Source of the DNA: Candidatus Aerophobota bacterium
GTDB taxonomy: Bacteria; Chlamydiota; Chlamydiia; Chlamydiales; Simkaniaceae
Direction: 5' to 3'
Assembly: GCA_002401865.1 (NCBI GenBank)
Contig: NVUK01000009.1
Coordinates: 1 to 54,408, forward strand
Length of the DNA: 54,408 nt
A program made the translations under genes and the position numbers. Below the pieces are notes generated by a model. That model searched no databases, was not told where the DNA came from, and was given only the letters and a program-made list of their open reading frames with translations. The stretch's first letter is position 1. Every line of letters begins with the position of its first letter. Below are positions 23,900 through 32,384 of the stretch, one piece after another.

Positions 23900-25321
23900 G
23901 GTTGTTGGGGTGCTTATTTTTTGGATAAGCAGGGTAGTGTAGTAAGCTATGAAGGATAGAATGAATGCAGGGATTAGAAGAGATGTTGTTTGAATGGAGA
24001 AGATTTTAAATATTAGGCAGGCCACACATCCGGTAATAATACTAACAAGTGCGGCAAGTGCAGAGGTTTTTTTAGAAAAAAGAGCAATAAGCATAACAGG
24101 GCCAAAAGAGGCTCCTAGTCCTGCCCATGCGATGTAAACGATGCTTAAAATGGTGTCGAATTGAAAAGAAGCAATGACAAAAGAGACTAGAGAGATACCT
24201 ATAATGCATAGTCTAGAAGCTTTTAGAAGATGTTTGGAATCGGCATCCTTTTTAAATACTTTCCTGTATAAATCTTCCACAATACATGTGGCCAGTACCA
24301 AAATTTGAGAGTCCATAGTGGAGACGGTGGCGGCAATAATAGCGCAAAGAATAAAGGCTGCTAAAAATGGGGGAAATAGATCTTTAACCATGAAGACAAA
24401 GAGCATTTGAGGATCTAGCAGTGTGTTTGTAAAAAATACAACACCTACACTACCAACAAAGACAGCCGCTGCGAGTGTGAGTGCTTGCCAAGAAATACCC
24501 ACCATCATCGATTTTTTAATTTCTTTAGGGTTTTTTATACCCATGAATTTTGTAATAATATGGGGTTGTCCAAAGTAGCCCAGACCCCATGAAAAGAAGG
24601 TTGCTACGGCTAAAAGTTTGCCCTCGGAACTGGCTGGAATAATCTGAGTAAACGCTGAGCTATGACTTTTAAGTCCGTTTAAAAATGGCGTCATTCCTCC
24701 GATTGAGTTAAATGCAATGAAGGGGACAACAAGGATAACCAGCAGCAGGAAAATAGCTTGAAAGCAGTCGAGCCATGCTAATGTTTTGTATCCTCCAATG
24801 AGTAAATAGGGGATGATTATAAGAACACCGATAGAGATTGCGAGTAAATAGTTGATAGAAAAAAGCGTTTGTAGGACTAGGCCCAGGCCCATTATTCCAG
24901 CAGAGATATAGATAGTATAAAATATTAACGAGATAAAGGCAGTCACGGGACGTAAATAACCTGCTTTATCATGGTAGGCGCTTTCAAAAAAAGAAGAGAT
25001 AGTTAAGCTGTTAAATGCTTCTGTTTTTATACGCAATCTAGGTGCTACAAGCATCCAGTTGAGAAACATGAAAAATAAAAGACCCATTGCAAGGTAAATA
25101 CCGGATAAACCTTTGAGGTAAACCAGTGCAGGAAAGCCCATAAAAAGCCATGTACTCATATCACTCGCATGCGCTGCCATCGCTGTCAGGATGTAATTCA
25201 AGGAGCGACTAGCGAGGAGAAAATCGTCAGAAGTTTGTTTGGGTTTGTAAGAAAAATAGCCAATAACAAATAAGATAGCAACGTATAGGGCAATAGCGCA
25301 GATTTCTAAAGAGACAATCAT
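23885..25321 (-). CDS. Sodium:solute symporter family protein (PutP-like)
   Basis: 478 residues with about 13 membrane helices. It has the SSS/PutP family hallmarks near the N-terminus (YKPKQTSDDFLLASRSLNYILTAMAAHASDMSTWLF), where the Ala-Ser-Asp-Met-Ser stretch matches the sodium-binding region of PutP. FFSWGLGYFGQPHIITKFMGI and AIIAATVSTMDSQILVLAT are also typical. Proline or another amino acid is the probable solute, taken up from the host. Its ATG overlaps the stop of the upstream TtcA-type gene by 4 bases, giving translational coupling. The 3' end overlaps a convergent small gene. Confidence 0.9.
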   Translation of the reverse strand: MIVSLEICAIALYVAILFVIGYFSYKPKQTSDDFLLASRSLNYILTAMAAHASDMSTWLFMGFPALVYLKGLSGIYLAMGLLFFMFLNWMLVAPRLRIKTEAFNSLTISSFFESAYHDKAGYLRPVTAFISLIFYTIYISAGIMGLGLVLQTLFSINYLLAISIGVLIIIPYLLIGGYKTLAWLDCFQAIFLLLVILVVPFIAFNSIGGMTPFLNGLKSHSSAFTQIIPASSEGKLLAVATFFSWGLGYFGQPHIITKFMGIKNPKEIKKSMMVGISWQALTLAAAVFVGSVGVVFFTNTLLDPQMLFVFMVKDLFPPFLAAFILCAIIAATVSTMDSQILVLATCIVEDLYRKVFKKDADSKHLLKASRLCIIGISLVSFVIASFQFDTILSIVYIAWAGLGASFGPVMLIALFSKKTSALAALVSIITGCVACLIFKIFSIQTTSLLIPAFILSFIAYYTTLLIQKISTPTTLKRS

Positions 25322-26073
25322 AATGACTCCCGAATAGCTTTGTTAGAGCCATATCGCATAGCTGCTTGAAATAAGTTGGTTTTGCAGTTAGGAAAAGTTT
25401 GTTTTAGCATTTCTATAATTTCTTGTACTTTACGTCTGTTGGAGTGTTGCCCTACAGGGCACATGCAAGTAACTCTTGCAAATCCTTTTTGCTTAGACCA
25501 AGTAACGATAGAAGATTCATCCACATATAGCAAGGGTCTTACGATGGTAATACCGTAGTCGACCATGCGGATTTTAGGAAGGGATGTAGCAAATTCTGCT
25601 TTATGTAACAGGTTCAGTAGCAGCGTTTGAATTTGATCATCTTTGTGGTGACCAAAAGCGATAAAATCGATGTCCTGTGCTTTAGCGGCGTTAAAGATTA
25701 AAGAGCGCCGCTCTCTTGAGCAGCGGTAACAGTGCAGCTGATCCTCTTTTATTTGAGAGTCTAAAATATGCAAAGGAACATTTAATTTTTTACAAATAGC
25801 GCTAAGCGCGCTAGTTGCAAGACCAGCGCCACAAGAGGCCACACCTTGCACATGGAAGGCTTGAATATCTAGCTTGCCAAAACCTCTTCCGGATAATTTT
25901 AGTAGCATGAGTAGCAAGGTAATACTATCTTTACCTCCGCTAAGAGCGATGCCAATGCGTCCGTCTTTGGGAAGAAGAGAAAAATCATACACAGCTTTTC
26001 TTACCAAGCTTTCAATTTTTCTCTCTAAAGCTGAACAAGAGCTAGTTAACTGGGATAAAGTTTCATTGAACAT
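25318..26073 (-). CDS. TtcA/PP-loop family tRNA thiolation enzyme
   Basis: 251 residues, ATP-pyrophosphatase fold. The PP-loop is IALSGGKDSITLLL (45-50 SGGKDS). The family CxxC is CYRCSRERR (C115, C118), a third Cys region is VTCMCPVG (C203/C205), and GHHKDDQIQTLLLNLL is characteristic of TtcA-type enzymes. TtcA makes 2-thiocytidine at tRNA position 32 using an iron-sulfur cluster bound by these cysteines. The length is slightly below E. coli TtcA (about 310), lacking C-terminal residues. A related PP-loop enzyme with a different target base remains possible. It is coupled to the downstream symporter gene by a 4-base overlap. Confidence 0.85.
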   Translation of the reverse strand: MFNETLSQLTSSCSALERKIESLVRKAVYDFSLLPKDGRIGIALSGGKDSITLLLMLLKLSGRGFGKLDIQAFHVQGVASCGAGLATSALSAICKKLNVPLHILDSQIKEDQLHCYRCSRERRSLIFNAAKAQDIDFIAFGHHKDDQIQTLLLNLLHKAEFATSLPKIRMVDYGITIVRPLLYVDESSIVTWSKQKGFARVTCMCPVGQHSNRRKVQEIIEMLKQTFPNCKTNLFQAAMRYGSNKAIRESL

Positions 26074-26237
26074 CTTTCAATTCTACCCCGTTTTTTACTA
26101 AATGTCTACCCATCTCCATTGCTCTCAAAAAAAAGAAGAGCATGGCATAGCATTGGACTTAAGAGGATTTTAATATTAGCTTTTTAATTTTTTTATCCTT
26201 AGACTGCTCCCAAAAATTTGTAAGCATAGGTAAAAAA

Positions 26238-29198
26238 ATGGTTCAAGGAACTTCTCCTTATACACAGCATAGACATGGTGATATTTTTGCCAAAAATGCT
26301 GTACAAGTCTTTGAGGCATGCGTAGAAAAATCTTCAGCTATTTGTGTTAAAACAGGGCAAGTAGCACGTGCTGCCCGGGATGTGATCATGCGTCATCGAG
26401 ATGGAGCGCGGGTTGAGGTTGAATTTTCTGCACGCGATGTAAAATTTATTCCTGTTGTTGGTAGCGTAGCAGATTTAATGGAAGCTTATGCCGCGCATAA
26501 AGCGGGTGAAAATCTCTCTGCTGGAGCGCGCTATGATTATGGTCTGCGCTATTATGTATCCAGACGTGTTGCTTCTGCAGCTGTAAAACTGTGTGTTCTT
26601 TGGATAATTTACAACAATACTGGCAAATTGCTTAAGACGTTGGTTGTGGATGCTGCCATATTGATGCCGATTGGATATGTCTCTGGTTTAAAGGGGGGCG
26701 TAGTAGCTCAAGAGTCTACTTTGCCAGAAAAATATAGACCAGACGACGAAAAAGGAAAAGTGCGCAGTTCAAGACTTCGATTTGTATTAGACCCTAAACA
26801 AGATGACGGGTTTGTAGTAGATTGGACAAATCCTCGGTTTACTTTGCCACTTAAAAGAGAGGCGAGCGTCAGCTGTCGAGCGTCAGAAAATTCTTATTTT
26901 GATAGTGATGTGGATGCACATGCTTTACCAGGGCTTAAACGCTCTCACTTGGTAGGTGTAGATATGGAGTTGTTAAATGAGGTTTACTCAGGAGATGTGC
27001 CCGGTAGTCTAACAGTTAGTGCAAACCATACACGCGCTGCTGAGCAATTATTTGGCGATAGCAGTAACAAGAGAATGACTTTAGATTCGTTTCACTCTTT
27101 GACAAAGTCTGCAGGTATTTACGGGGAAATGGAGAGAGTAATTGGTAAAGTTGCATCAGAGCATGTGGAGGGGTATGAACCGGACAAACCTGTACATTTA
27201 CCAAAATTACTTCAGCGATTGAATCAAGGCGAAAATGTGGCTGCTGAGGCGGTGATTGACGCCGTGGATAAGTGGGCGCGTTTCGCAGAAACAGCTATAC
27301 AAGGTCTTTCTAAAATCAGTCCGGAATTAGATGGAGATAAGATTGTGCAAGGGCTACACGAAGTGAAGAAAGAGCTTTATGAGGTTGCTCGCCAGGTGCC
27401 TGAAAGCGTTATTTATTTAGCAAGTGCTGTAGGGCAAGCTTTAGTGAATAATGCGGCGCAATCATCTCAAAAACGGCTGCAAGATGGCAAGAGTGAGTGG
27501 ACGGCTAACGATATTCTAGGTGCTAAACATAAACTATTGGCCCTTGCTGAAGGAGCTATAGAGCGTATAACAGAGCAGGGCCAAGTTCAGTTAACTGTAC
27601 AAGATGCACAGCGAATTACAGATACAGTCACCCATTATTCAGGGGTTTTAACTGCTGCACAAACTCTAGTGAGCGGAGTTAATCCGCGCGCACTTATTGA
27701 AAATGGTTTAAGTCAAGCGACAGGTGGATTGCAGAGTTTAACAGGGCCTGTTGATCAAGCGGCCGCACAGACCCCCCCTGATCTCTCTGCTTTACATCCA
27801 GCTGTTGCGCGTTTTGTTACGCATGTTACAGATGTTCTTGCAGGTAATGTAAATACGGAAGAGGATCAAGAGGCTAAAATAGAACTGGTCGAAATGGATG
27901 AAGAGGGGAACGAGGGTGTAGAGTTGGAGCAAGATCCAATAGCTCCAATACATTCAACTAAGGCGCAAGTATCCGCTCTGCTAGGCGCTGGAAGAAATTT
28001 GGTTCAACAGGGAGAAGAGGTGGTAGTAGCTGGGGCTGTTAATGCGCGCGATCAGGTAGTTGAGAATTTGCAATCTGTAGGGCAAAGAGTAGTGGCGCAG
28101 CTAGGCTTATTGGATAAAGCTCTTACGGGAGTAGATTCTAAAAGTCAAACTGCAGGCGCCCCTAAAGCTTCGGGTGGAGGTGGCGATCCTGATGTGACAG
28201 TGGAAGATTTAAGCCAAGAAGAAATAAATGCGCTTGATCCGCAGGTAGCGACGGGGCTCTTTGCAGCAGCTGTTGCAAGTGTGCCTGAAGCGCAGAGAGC
28301 AGGTGTAGTAGAGCTGGTACAGAAAGTAACGGGCGTGATTGGGACTGTAGCTACAGCTGCGGCTGAGGATTCACAAGGGCTCGTTGACCAGGCAGTAAAT
28401 TCTGTGCCACGCCACGTGGTGCAACAAGTGTTGCAGGACGCGTTTAATGTTCAAGCGGCGGCTACTAACACACTTGGAGCTATAAAGGGAGTAGTAGATA
28501 ATTCTCCTGACGAGGTTTGGGACACAGGTTTTGCTATGCTTGGTGCAGGAAAAGAATTTTTGCTGGAAAATATGGGTATGGCACAAGCGCTTCTTGGGGG
28601 AATAACTCCGGCAGATGTGACAGCCCTGGCCAATAGTAATTTACCAGCAGATCAGTTGGTGCTAGCGCGCGCAGGTGCTGAGAAATTTATAAAAACTCTA
28701 GAACGTATTCCAGATGCTTTTGTTAAAAACTTAATTGAATCGTTTAAGAGCATGCTACCAAAGGCAAGGGGAGGGGCGCGGAGAACCACAGGATCGAGAG
28801 AAACCGAAGAAGCCGAACCGAATAAGCCTATGGAAGAATTTACATCCAACAGTATCGATTTAGAACGTGTACAGACCAGGCTACTAAGTCTTTATTTAGA
28901 AAAAAAAGATGTTCGATTTTTAAATCTTATTGAAATAATACAAAAAACATTTTTATCAAGAAAAGTGTCGCAGAGGATTAGAATCGAAGAAAACAGTAGA
29001 GGGGATGATGGAGTAAGCGAGGTGTTCTTTGCGAACAAACCTGTTTTTTGGACGCCTAGCGATGTATCAGCGCATGTGGGGCAGTTTAATCCAGGTTCTA
29101 CTGGTAGCCGTGCTAGATTAGTGTTAGAGCAATCCTTATCCCAATTTTTAAACGGTGTACGTTTACCAGAAAGGGGGGGTAGTGATGAAGCCAGGTAG
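26238..29198 (+). CDS. Very large unknown protein with a two-lobed hydrophobic region
   Basis: 986 residues, not recognised. Residues 111-125 and 131-150 form two adjacent hydrophobic lobes separated by a short NNTGK turn, the layout of chlamydial inclusion-membrane (Inc) proteins, although here it sits behind a 110-residue basic N-terminus. From about 340 to 830 the chain is Ala/Val/Gln-rich and helical, with long amphipathic stretches (for example [20 protein letters not shown]). An acidic patch is near 555 and a Gly-rich linker ([10 protein letters not shown]) near 650. The C-terminal 140 residues are charged. A secreted or inclusion-membrane effector is the leading idea, from architecture alone. 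By eye its composition is more GC-rich than its neighbours. It overlaps the SEC-C gene. Confidence 0.8.
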   Translation: MVQGTSPYTQHRHGDIFAKNAVQVFEACVEKSSAICVKTGQVARAARDVIMRHRDGARVEVEFSARDVKFIPVVGSVADLMEAYAAHKAGENLSAGARYDYGLRYYVSRRVASAAVKLCVLWIIYNNTGKLLKTLVVDAAILMPIGYVSGLKGGVVAQESTLPEKYRPDDEKGKVRSSRLRFVLDPKQDDGFVVDWTNPRFTLPLKREASVSCRASENSYFDSDVDAHALPGLKRSHLVGVDMELLNEVYSGDVPGSLTVSANHTRAAEQLFGDSSNKRMTLDSFHSLTKSAGIYGEMERVIGKVASEHVEGYEPDKPVHLPKLLQRLNQGENVAAEAVIDAVDKWARFAETAIQGLSKISPELDGDKIVQGLHEVKKELYEVARQVPESVIYLASAVGQALVNNAAQSSQKRLQDGKSEWTANDILGAKHKLLALAEGAIERITEQGQVQLTVQDAQRITDTVTHYSGVLTAAQTLVSGVNPRALIENGLSQATGGLQSLTGPVDQAAAQTPPDLSALHPAVARFVTHVTDVLAGNVNTEEDQEAKIELVEMDEEGNEGVELEQDPIAPIHSTKAQVSALLGAGRNLVQQGEEVVVAGAVNARDQVVENLQSVGQRVVAQLGLLDKALTGVDSKSQTAGAPKASGGGGDPDVTVEDLSQEEINALDPQVATGLFAAAVASVPEAQRAGVVELVQKVTGVIGTVATAAAEDSQGLVDQAVNSVPRHVVQQVLQDAFNVQAAATNTLGAIKGVVDNSPDEVWDTGFAMLGAGKEFLLENMGMAQALLGGITPADVTALANSNLPADQLVLARAGAEKFIKTLERIPDAFVKNLIESFKSMLPKARGGARRTTGSRETEEAEPNKPMEEFTSNSIDLERVQTRLLSLYLEKKDVRFLNLIEIIQKTFLSRKVSQRIRIEENSRGDDGVSEVFFANKPVFWTPSDVSAHVGQFNPGSTGSRARLVLEQSLSQFLNGVRLPERGGSDEAR

Positions 29199-29397
29199 AA
29201 ATGATCCATGCCCTTGTAAATCGGGTAAAAAGTATAAAAAATGTTGCGCTGTAGGTTTTTCTCTCCAGAGAAAAAATATTAGACCTTTGAAATCAAGTAA
29301 CGTGACAAAGCTTTTTGCAAACGTGAGTAGAGAAGAGAGTAAGTTGAAAAATTTGCAAAGTAAAAATATTTCTGCTAAAGCGTGTGAGAAAAAATAG
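29185..29397 (+). CDS. Small SEC-C motif protein
   Basis: 70 residues from ATG 29185. It opens [20 protein letters not shown], then C, a complete SEC-C zinc-binding motif ([13 protein letters not shown]) like the one at the SecA C-terminus that contacts SecB and ribosomes. The rest is a basic tail. The start is chosen because aaaggggggg lies just upstream and the longer frame from 29155 adds nothing family-like. It overlaps the 3' end of the 986-residue protein by 14 bases, which suggests translational coupling and a shared process, though a stand-alone SEC-C protein has no fixed function. Confidence 0.8.
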   Translation: MKPGRNDPCPCKSGKKYKKCCAVGFSLQRKNIRPLKSSNVTKLFANVSREESKLKNLQSKNISAKACEKK

Positions 29398-29454
29398 TTT
29401 TTTAGACTTGAAAATAAAGAGATAAAGTTGTTTTAATGAGGACTATCCTGCCAC

Positions 29455-29527
29455 GCTGGAGTAGCTCAATTGGTAGAGCGCCCGACTTGTAATCGGACGG
29501 TTGAGGGTTCAATTCCTTTCTCCAGCA
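29455..29527 (+). tRNA. tRNA-Thr (TGT)
   Basis: Acceptor gctggag with ctccagc, D-arm gctcaattggtagagc, anticodon TGT in cttgtaa, T-loop ttcaatt, discriminator A. It is 4 bases from tRNA-Tyr. Confidence 0.96.
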
Positions 29528-29531
29528 ATTT

Positions 29532-29613
29532 GGGGGTGTCGCATAGCGGCAATTGCAATGGACTGTAAATCCATCGACTTCGGTCTCCGCCAGTTCGAGT
29601 CTGGCCACCCCCA
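29532..29613 (+). tRNA. tRNA-Tyr (GTA)
   Basis: Class II tRNA with a long variable arm (about gacttcggtc). Acceptor gggggtg with caccccc, anticodon GTA in ctgtaaa, T-loop ttcgagt, discriminator A. The GTA anticodon is a queuosine target, relevant to the tgt/yhhQ genes at 47.5-49.3 kb. Confidence 0.95.
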
Positions 29614-29717
29614 TTTCCCTTTATTCCCATATGCTTCTAAAATAGATTTACGAAAAACGGCTTTTGGTTTAAAGTGTTTCACAATATTTAGATCAAGTAG
29701 AATTAAGGAAGATTAAG

Positions 29718-30335
29718 ATGGCGGCAATTGATAGTGGTAATTACGACGATGTTGATTGGGGTAATTATGAAGATAGATTCAATGTAGAGAAGAAAGCGGA
29801 AGAGAAAAGCGCTGATGGGCGATTTACTCAGGTGCATCCAGTGCATCCAGGCGATTTAAGCACGGTTGGTTACAAAACGTCTGCTTTTTTATCTATGATG
29901 GGAGGTTTGGGGTTCCAGCATTATCATTCTGGTAGATATGGGTTAGGGTTACTTCAAACAGTTGGTTGTGTAGTGCTGTCTGTTTTTGTGCCTATACTTC
30001 CCGCCGTGCTTACGCTCTCATCACTACAATATCTCAATAGTGGAAATGCTGTGGATGGCTACGGGAAAGTAATGCGGCAAGTTGTGGATATAAAAAAAGA
30101 AGAGATGAGCGATGTGAACCAAAGAACGGCGCAAGTCTTCTGTGGCTTTCTGGGGATGATTGGTGCACACCAATTTTATGCAGGCAAACCTTTTAAAGGG
30201 ATTGCAATGTTATGTACTTTAGGAGGTCTTGGGATTTGGGCGTTCGTGAACAATTATCAACTAGCTACATGCGGATTTAAAGATGGCAGAGGCAAAGTGA
30301 TTTGCCCCGACTATATTAAACAACAGATCCTATAA
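29718..30335 (+). CDS. Protein with two TM2 domains
   Basis: 205 residues. Two TM2-type units are visible. The second is clear: GFLGMIGAHQFYAGKPFKGIAMLCTLGGLGIWAFVNNYQL holds the Gly-His-x-Phe-Tyr-x-Gly turn, and its hydrophobic segments would cross the membrane. The first (about 55-110) is GGLGFQHYHSGRYGLGLLQT, with a weaker second helix. A 45-residue polar N-terminus precedes them. TM2 proteins are small membrane proteins of unknown molecular role. The ribosome-binding site aagga before ATG 29718 is good. A terminator-like hairpin follows, so it is likely a single-gene unit after the tRNA pair. Confidence 0.8.
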   Translation: MAAIDSGNYDDVDWGNYEDRFNVEKKAEEKSADGRFTQVHPVHPGDLSTVGYKTSAFLSMMGGLGFQHYHSGRYGLGLLQTVGCVVLSVFVPILPAVLTLSSLQYLNSGNAVDGYGKVMRQVVDIKKEEMSDVNQRTAQVFCGFLGMIGAHQFYAGKPFKGIAMLCTLGGLGIWAFVNNYQLATCGFKDGRGKVICPDYIKQQIL

Positions 30336-30350
30336 TATAATACGCTTTAT

Positions 30351-30383
30351 GGCTCGAAGAGTCTTTCTTTGAGCTGTTTTTTT
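30351..30383 (+). terminator. Probable terminator after the TM2-domain gene
   Basis: A 9-bp stem, ggctcgaag with ctttgagct (two G-U pairs) and a 7-base loop, is followed by gttttttt and further T-rich sequence. Confidence 0.65.
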
Positions 30384-30452
30384 ATTCTTTTTTAAAATTT
30401 TTTATACTATTTTCTTGATTAAATAATCGATTTTTTTATAAACATCGAAATT

Positions 30453-31076
30453 ATGATTAATAAAAAGAAAAGAGTAGACCTTTTGTTTAAAGCGCGATTT
30501 AATATAAAAACCCCCATTAATTACCTTCCCTATTCTGAAGTGGATCCTAAAATCCAGGACCGCTTTCAAAAATACTATAAGCGTCGTTTATCCAGTATCA
30601 ACCCAGATATTTCAAAATATAGAAAAGCTAAGTTTGATAGCTTTTTGCGTGAATTGGCCAAAGATGGGGGCGATGAAAAATATTGCAAACGGGTAGCGAT
30701 TAAATATATTAGCAAAAAAGTGGGTTATGGCGTCTTTGCCAAAGAAGATATCGCTCCTTATTCCACGCTCCACCACTACACAGGTTTGCTAGTACATGAT
30801 GATGATTTAGACTCTGATCACGATAGTACCTTCTCTTTCAGTGGGATAAACTCTTATTCTCTCGATGCACTTAATCGAGGGAATTGGACAAGATTTATGA
30901 ATCATAGCGATTTGGGAACTCCAACAAACAATGTTGTGGCTTGGGAGTATTATACTAAACAAATGCCCTACATTATTTTTACCTCTGGACCAAGAGGAAT
31001 AAAGAAAGGTGACCAACTTCTTTATTCTTATGGAGATGAGTATTGGGAAGAGAAGCAAACGCAAGTAGATTTGTAA
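30453..31076 (+). CDS. SET-domain protein (candidate lysine methyltransferase)
   Basis: 207 residues. A SET domain fills about residues 85-200: KVGYGVFAKEDIAPYSTL, HYTGLLV, RFMNHSDLGTPTNNV (the NHS knot that binds S-adenosylmethionine) and GIKKGDQLLYSYGDEYW, which supplies the catalytic Tyr. The N-terminal 80 residues are basic and helical. Chlamydial SET proteins have been linked to methylation of bacterial histone-like proteins or host histones. The target here is unknown. No secretion signal is visible, but type III signals are not readable by eye. It is preceded by an AT-rich region with no clear ribosome-binding site, so the start is less certain than the domain. Confidence 0.88.
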   Translation: MINKKKRVDLLFKARFNIKTPINYLPYSEVDPKIQDRFQKYYKRRLSSINPDISKYRKAKFDSFLRELAKDGGDEKYCKRVAIKYISKKVGYGVFAKEDIAPYSTLHHYTGLLVHDDDLDSDHDSTFSFSGINSYSLDALNRGNWTRFMNHSDLGTPTNNVVAWEYYTKQMPYIIFTSGPRGIKKGDQLLYSYGDEYWEEKQTQVDL

Positions 31077-31173
31077 TTAAATTTGTTATTATTTTAAAAA
31101 AAAACTTTACAAGTAAATCCAAAATGAACTAATTATTAATTAAATAAGGTTTCACTTTATTAGGAGAGTTTGT

Positions 31174-31365
31174 ATGAAAAAGTTTGAGATGGTAGTTTTT
31201 TTCTTATTATGTCTTGGTGGTTTAAACTGGGGATTAATAGGATTGTTTGATTTCAATCTAGTCAACTTTATAGTTGGAGAGAGTTGGGTTGATAGAGTTA
31301 TTTACTTCTTTATTGGAGTAGCGGCTGTTAAAGCTATTTTTTCTAAAAAATCAAGAAAAAAATAA
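31174..31365 (+). CDS. DUF378 small membrane protein, copy 1
   Basis: 63 residues with two membrane helices joined by a short loop. The DUF378 signature GGLNWGLIGLFDFNLVNFIVG is followed by WVDRVIYFFIGVAAVKAIF and a Lys/Arg tail. The function of the family is unknown. The ribosome-binding site taggag precedes ATG. A related second copy begins 17 bases after its stop, so this is a tandem pair. Confidence 0.87.
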   Translation: MKKFEMVVFFLLCLGGLNWGLIGLFDFNLVNFIVGESWVDRVIYFFIGVAAVKAIFSKKSRKK

Positions 31366-31382
31366 AAGGGGGGACATCAATT

Positions 31383-31586
31383 ATGTTGAAAGGTCTTGGA
31401 GAACTACCCTGGGTGCTATTCATTATTGGAGCATTCATATGGGGAATAATTGCTATTGATGGGTTTAATTTGGTTGAATACTTCTTTAAACATGACTGGG
31501 TAGTAAGAGCGATATATATCGTTTTTGGTGTTAGTTTTGTTATTGAAGCAGCTAGAAGATTCAGACATTGGAAAATCTTTCGATAA
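31383..31586 (+). CDS. DUF378-like small membrane protein, copy 2
   Basis: 67 residues, clearly related to the preceding gene: FIWGIIAIDGFNLVEYFF aligns with NWGLIGLFDFNLVNFIV, and WVVRAIYIVFGVSFVIEA with WVDRVIYFFIGVAAVKA. The first motif is diverged: Trp-Gly is kept, but the Asn before it is lost. It has a strong aaggggggaca ribosome-binding site and is spaced 17 bases from copy 1, so co-expression is likely. The two proteins may form a hetero-oligomer. Confidence 0.8.
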   Translation: MLKGLGELPWVLFIIGAFIWGIIAIDGFNLVEYFFKHDWVVRAIYIVFGVSFVIEAARRFRHWKIFR

Positions 31587-31712
31587 GATAGTCATTAGAT
31601 ATATTATGGAAGGGCGTTAGAATGAATAATTCTAGTGCTCTTTTTTCTTTATCTTTTAATCTTTATTGTGCTTAAAATAGGGAATTACTCTGTTTTAACC
31701 TGTTTGTATAGA

Positions 31713-32384
31713 ATGTTTAGCAATCTAATCCATGCTCATACTTCTCAAGAAATTATTGAGAAGTTATCGTCGCTTATATCAGATAGGCGCAAAGCTCGGA
31801 TACGGTTTGCAGTAGAAAACAGGATAACAGGTCTTGACATTGCAGTAGAAGCTCCTAGTTGTATTTACAACGCTTTAGCTGTGATCAGAACAGCAGAAGC
31901 TTTTGGCGTAGATCAATTTCACTTGATCGAATCAGAAATGAAAAATCGGCAAGGTAACTCGACCGCCGGTGGCGCGCATAAATGGGTAAACATTTATCAG
32001 CACACTCAATTAGACAAATTTTTTTCTTTAGCTTCAAAAAAAGGTATTAAGGTACTAGGTGCTACAGTCTCGGGTGGATGTTCTATGGAAGAAATAGACG
32101 TAGATGGTCCTGTTTGCCTACTTTTTGGTAATGAGCACAGAGGGCTCTCGAAAGAGGCTATTAGCCGCTGCTCTCAAACGTTTTCAATAGACATGTTTGG
32201 AATGGTGGAAAGTTTTAATATCGCTAATGCAGCAGCTATTGCAACGCACTGTATCCAGCAGAGAAAAAGAAAAAGCACTCCTACGGAATGCACTCCTTCT
32301 CAAGAATTAATAGAGAAAAATATAGCTCTATTTTACCTAAAAACCGTAGGCATTAAAATAGCAAAGCCTCTATTTCAGAGATGA
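31713..32384 (+). CDS. SpoU/TrmH family RNA 2'-O-methyltransferase
   Basis: 223 residues from ATG 31713; an upstream GTG at 31635 adds a hydrophobic leader unlike the family. The three SPOUT motifs are clear: IYNALAVIRTAEAFGVDQFH, CLLFGNEHRGLSKEAI and SFNIANAAAIATHCI, forming the knot that binds S-adenosylmethionine. The N-terminal KARIRFAVENRITGLDIAVEAP matches TrmH, which methylates G18 of tRNA, so tRNA Gm18 is the favoured target. An rRNA target cannot be excluded. The gene converges on the ATP-grasp gene with a 15-base overlap. Confidence 0.88.
   Translation: MFSNLIHAHTSQEIIEKLSSLISDRRKARIRFAVENRITGLDIAVEAPSCIYNALAVIRTAEAFGVDQFHLIESEMKNRQGNSTAGGAHKWVNIYQHTQLDKFFSLASKKGIKVLGATVSGGCSMEEIDVDGPVCLLFGNEHRGLSKEAISRCSQTFSIDMFGMVESFNIANAAAIATHCIQQRKRKSTPTECTPSQELIEKNIALFYLKTVGIKIAKPLFQR

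Noticed and set aside
29402..29614. Short minus-strand open frame across the tRNA-Thr/tRNA-Tyr pair
   Set aside because: It is an accident of tRNA sequence; both cloverleaves are complete on the plus strand.
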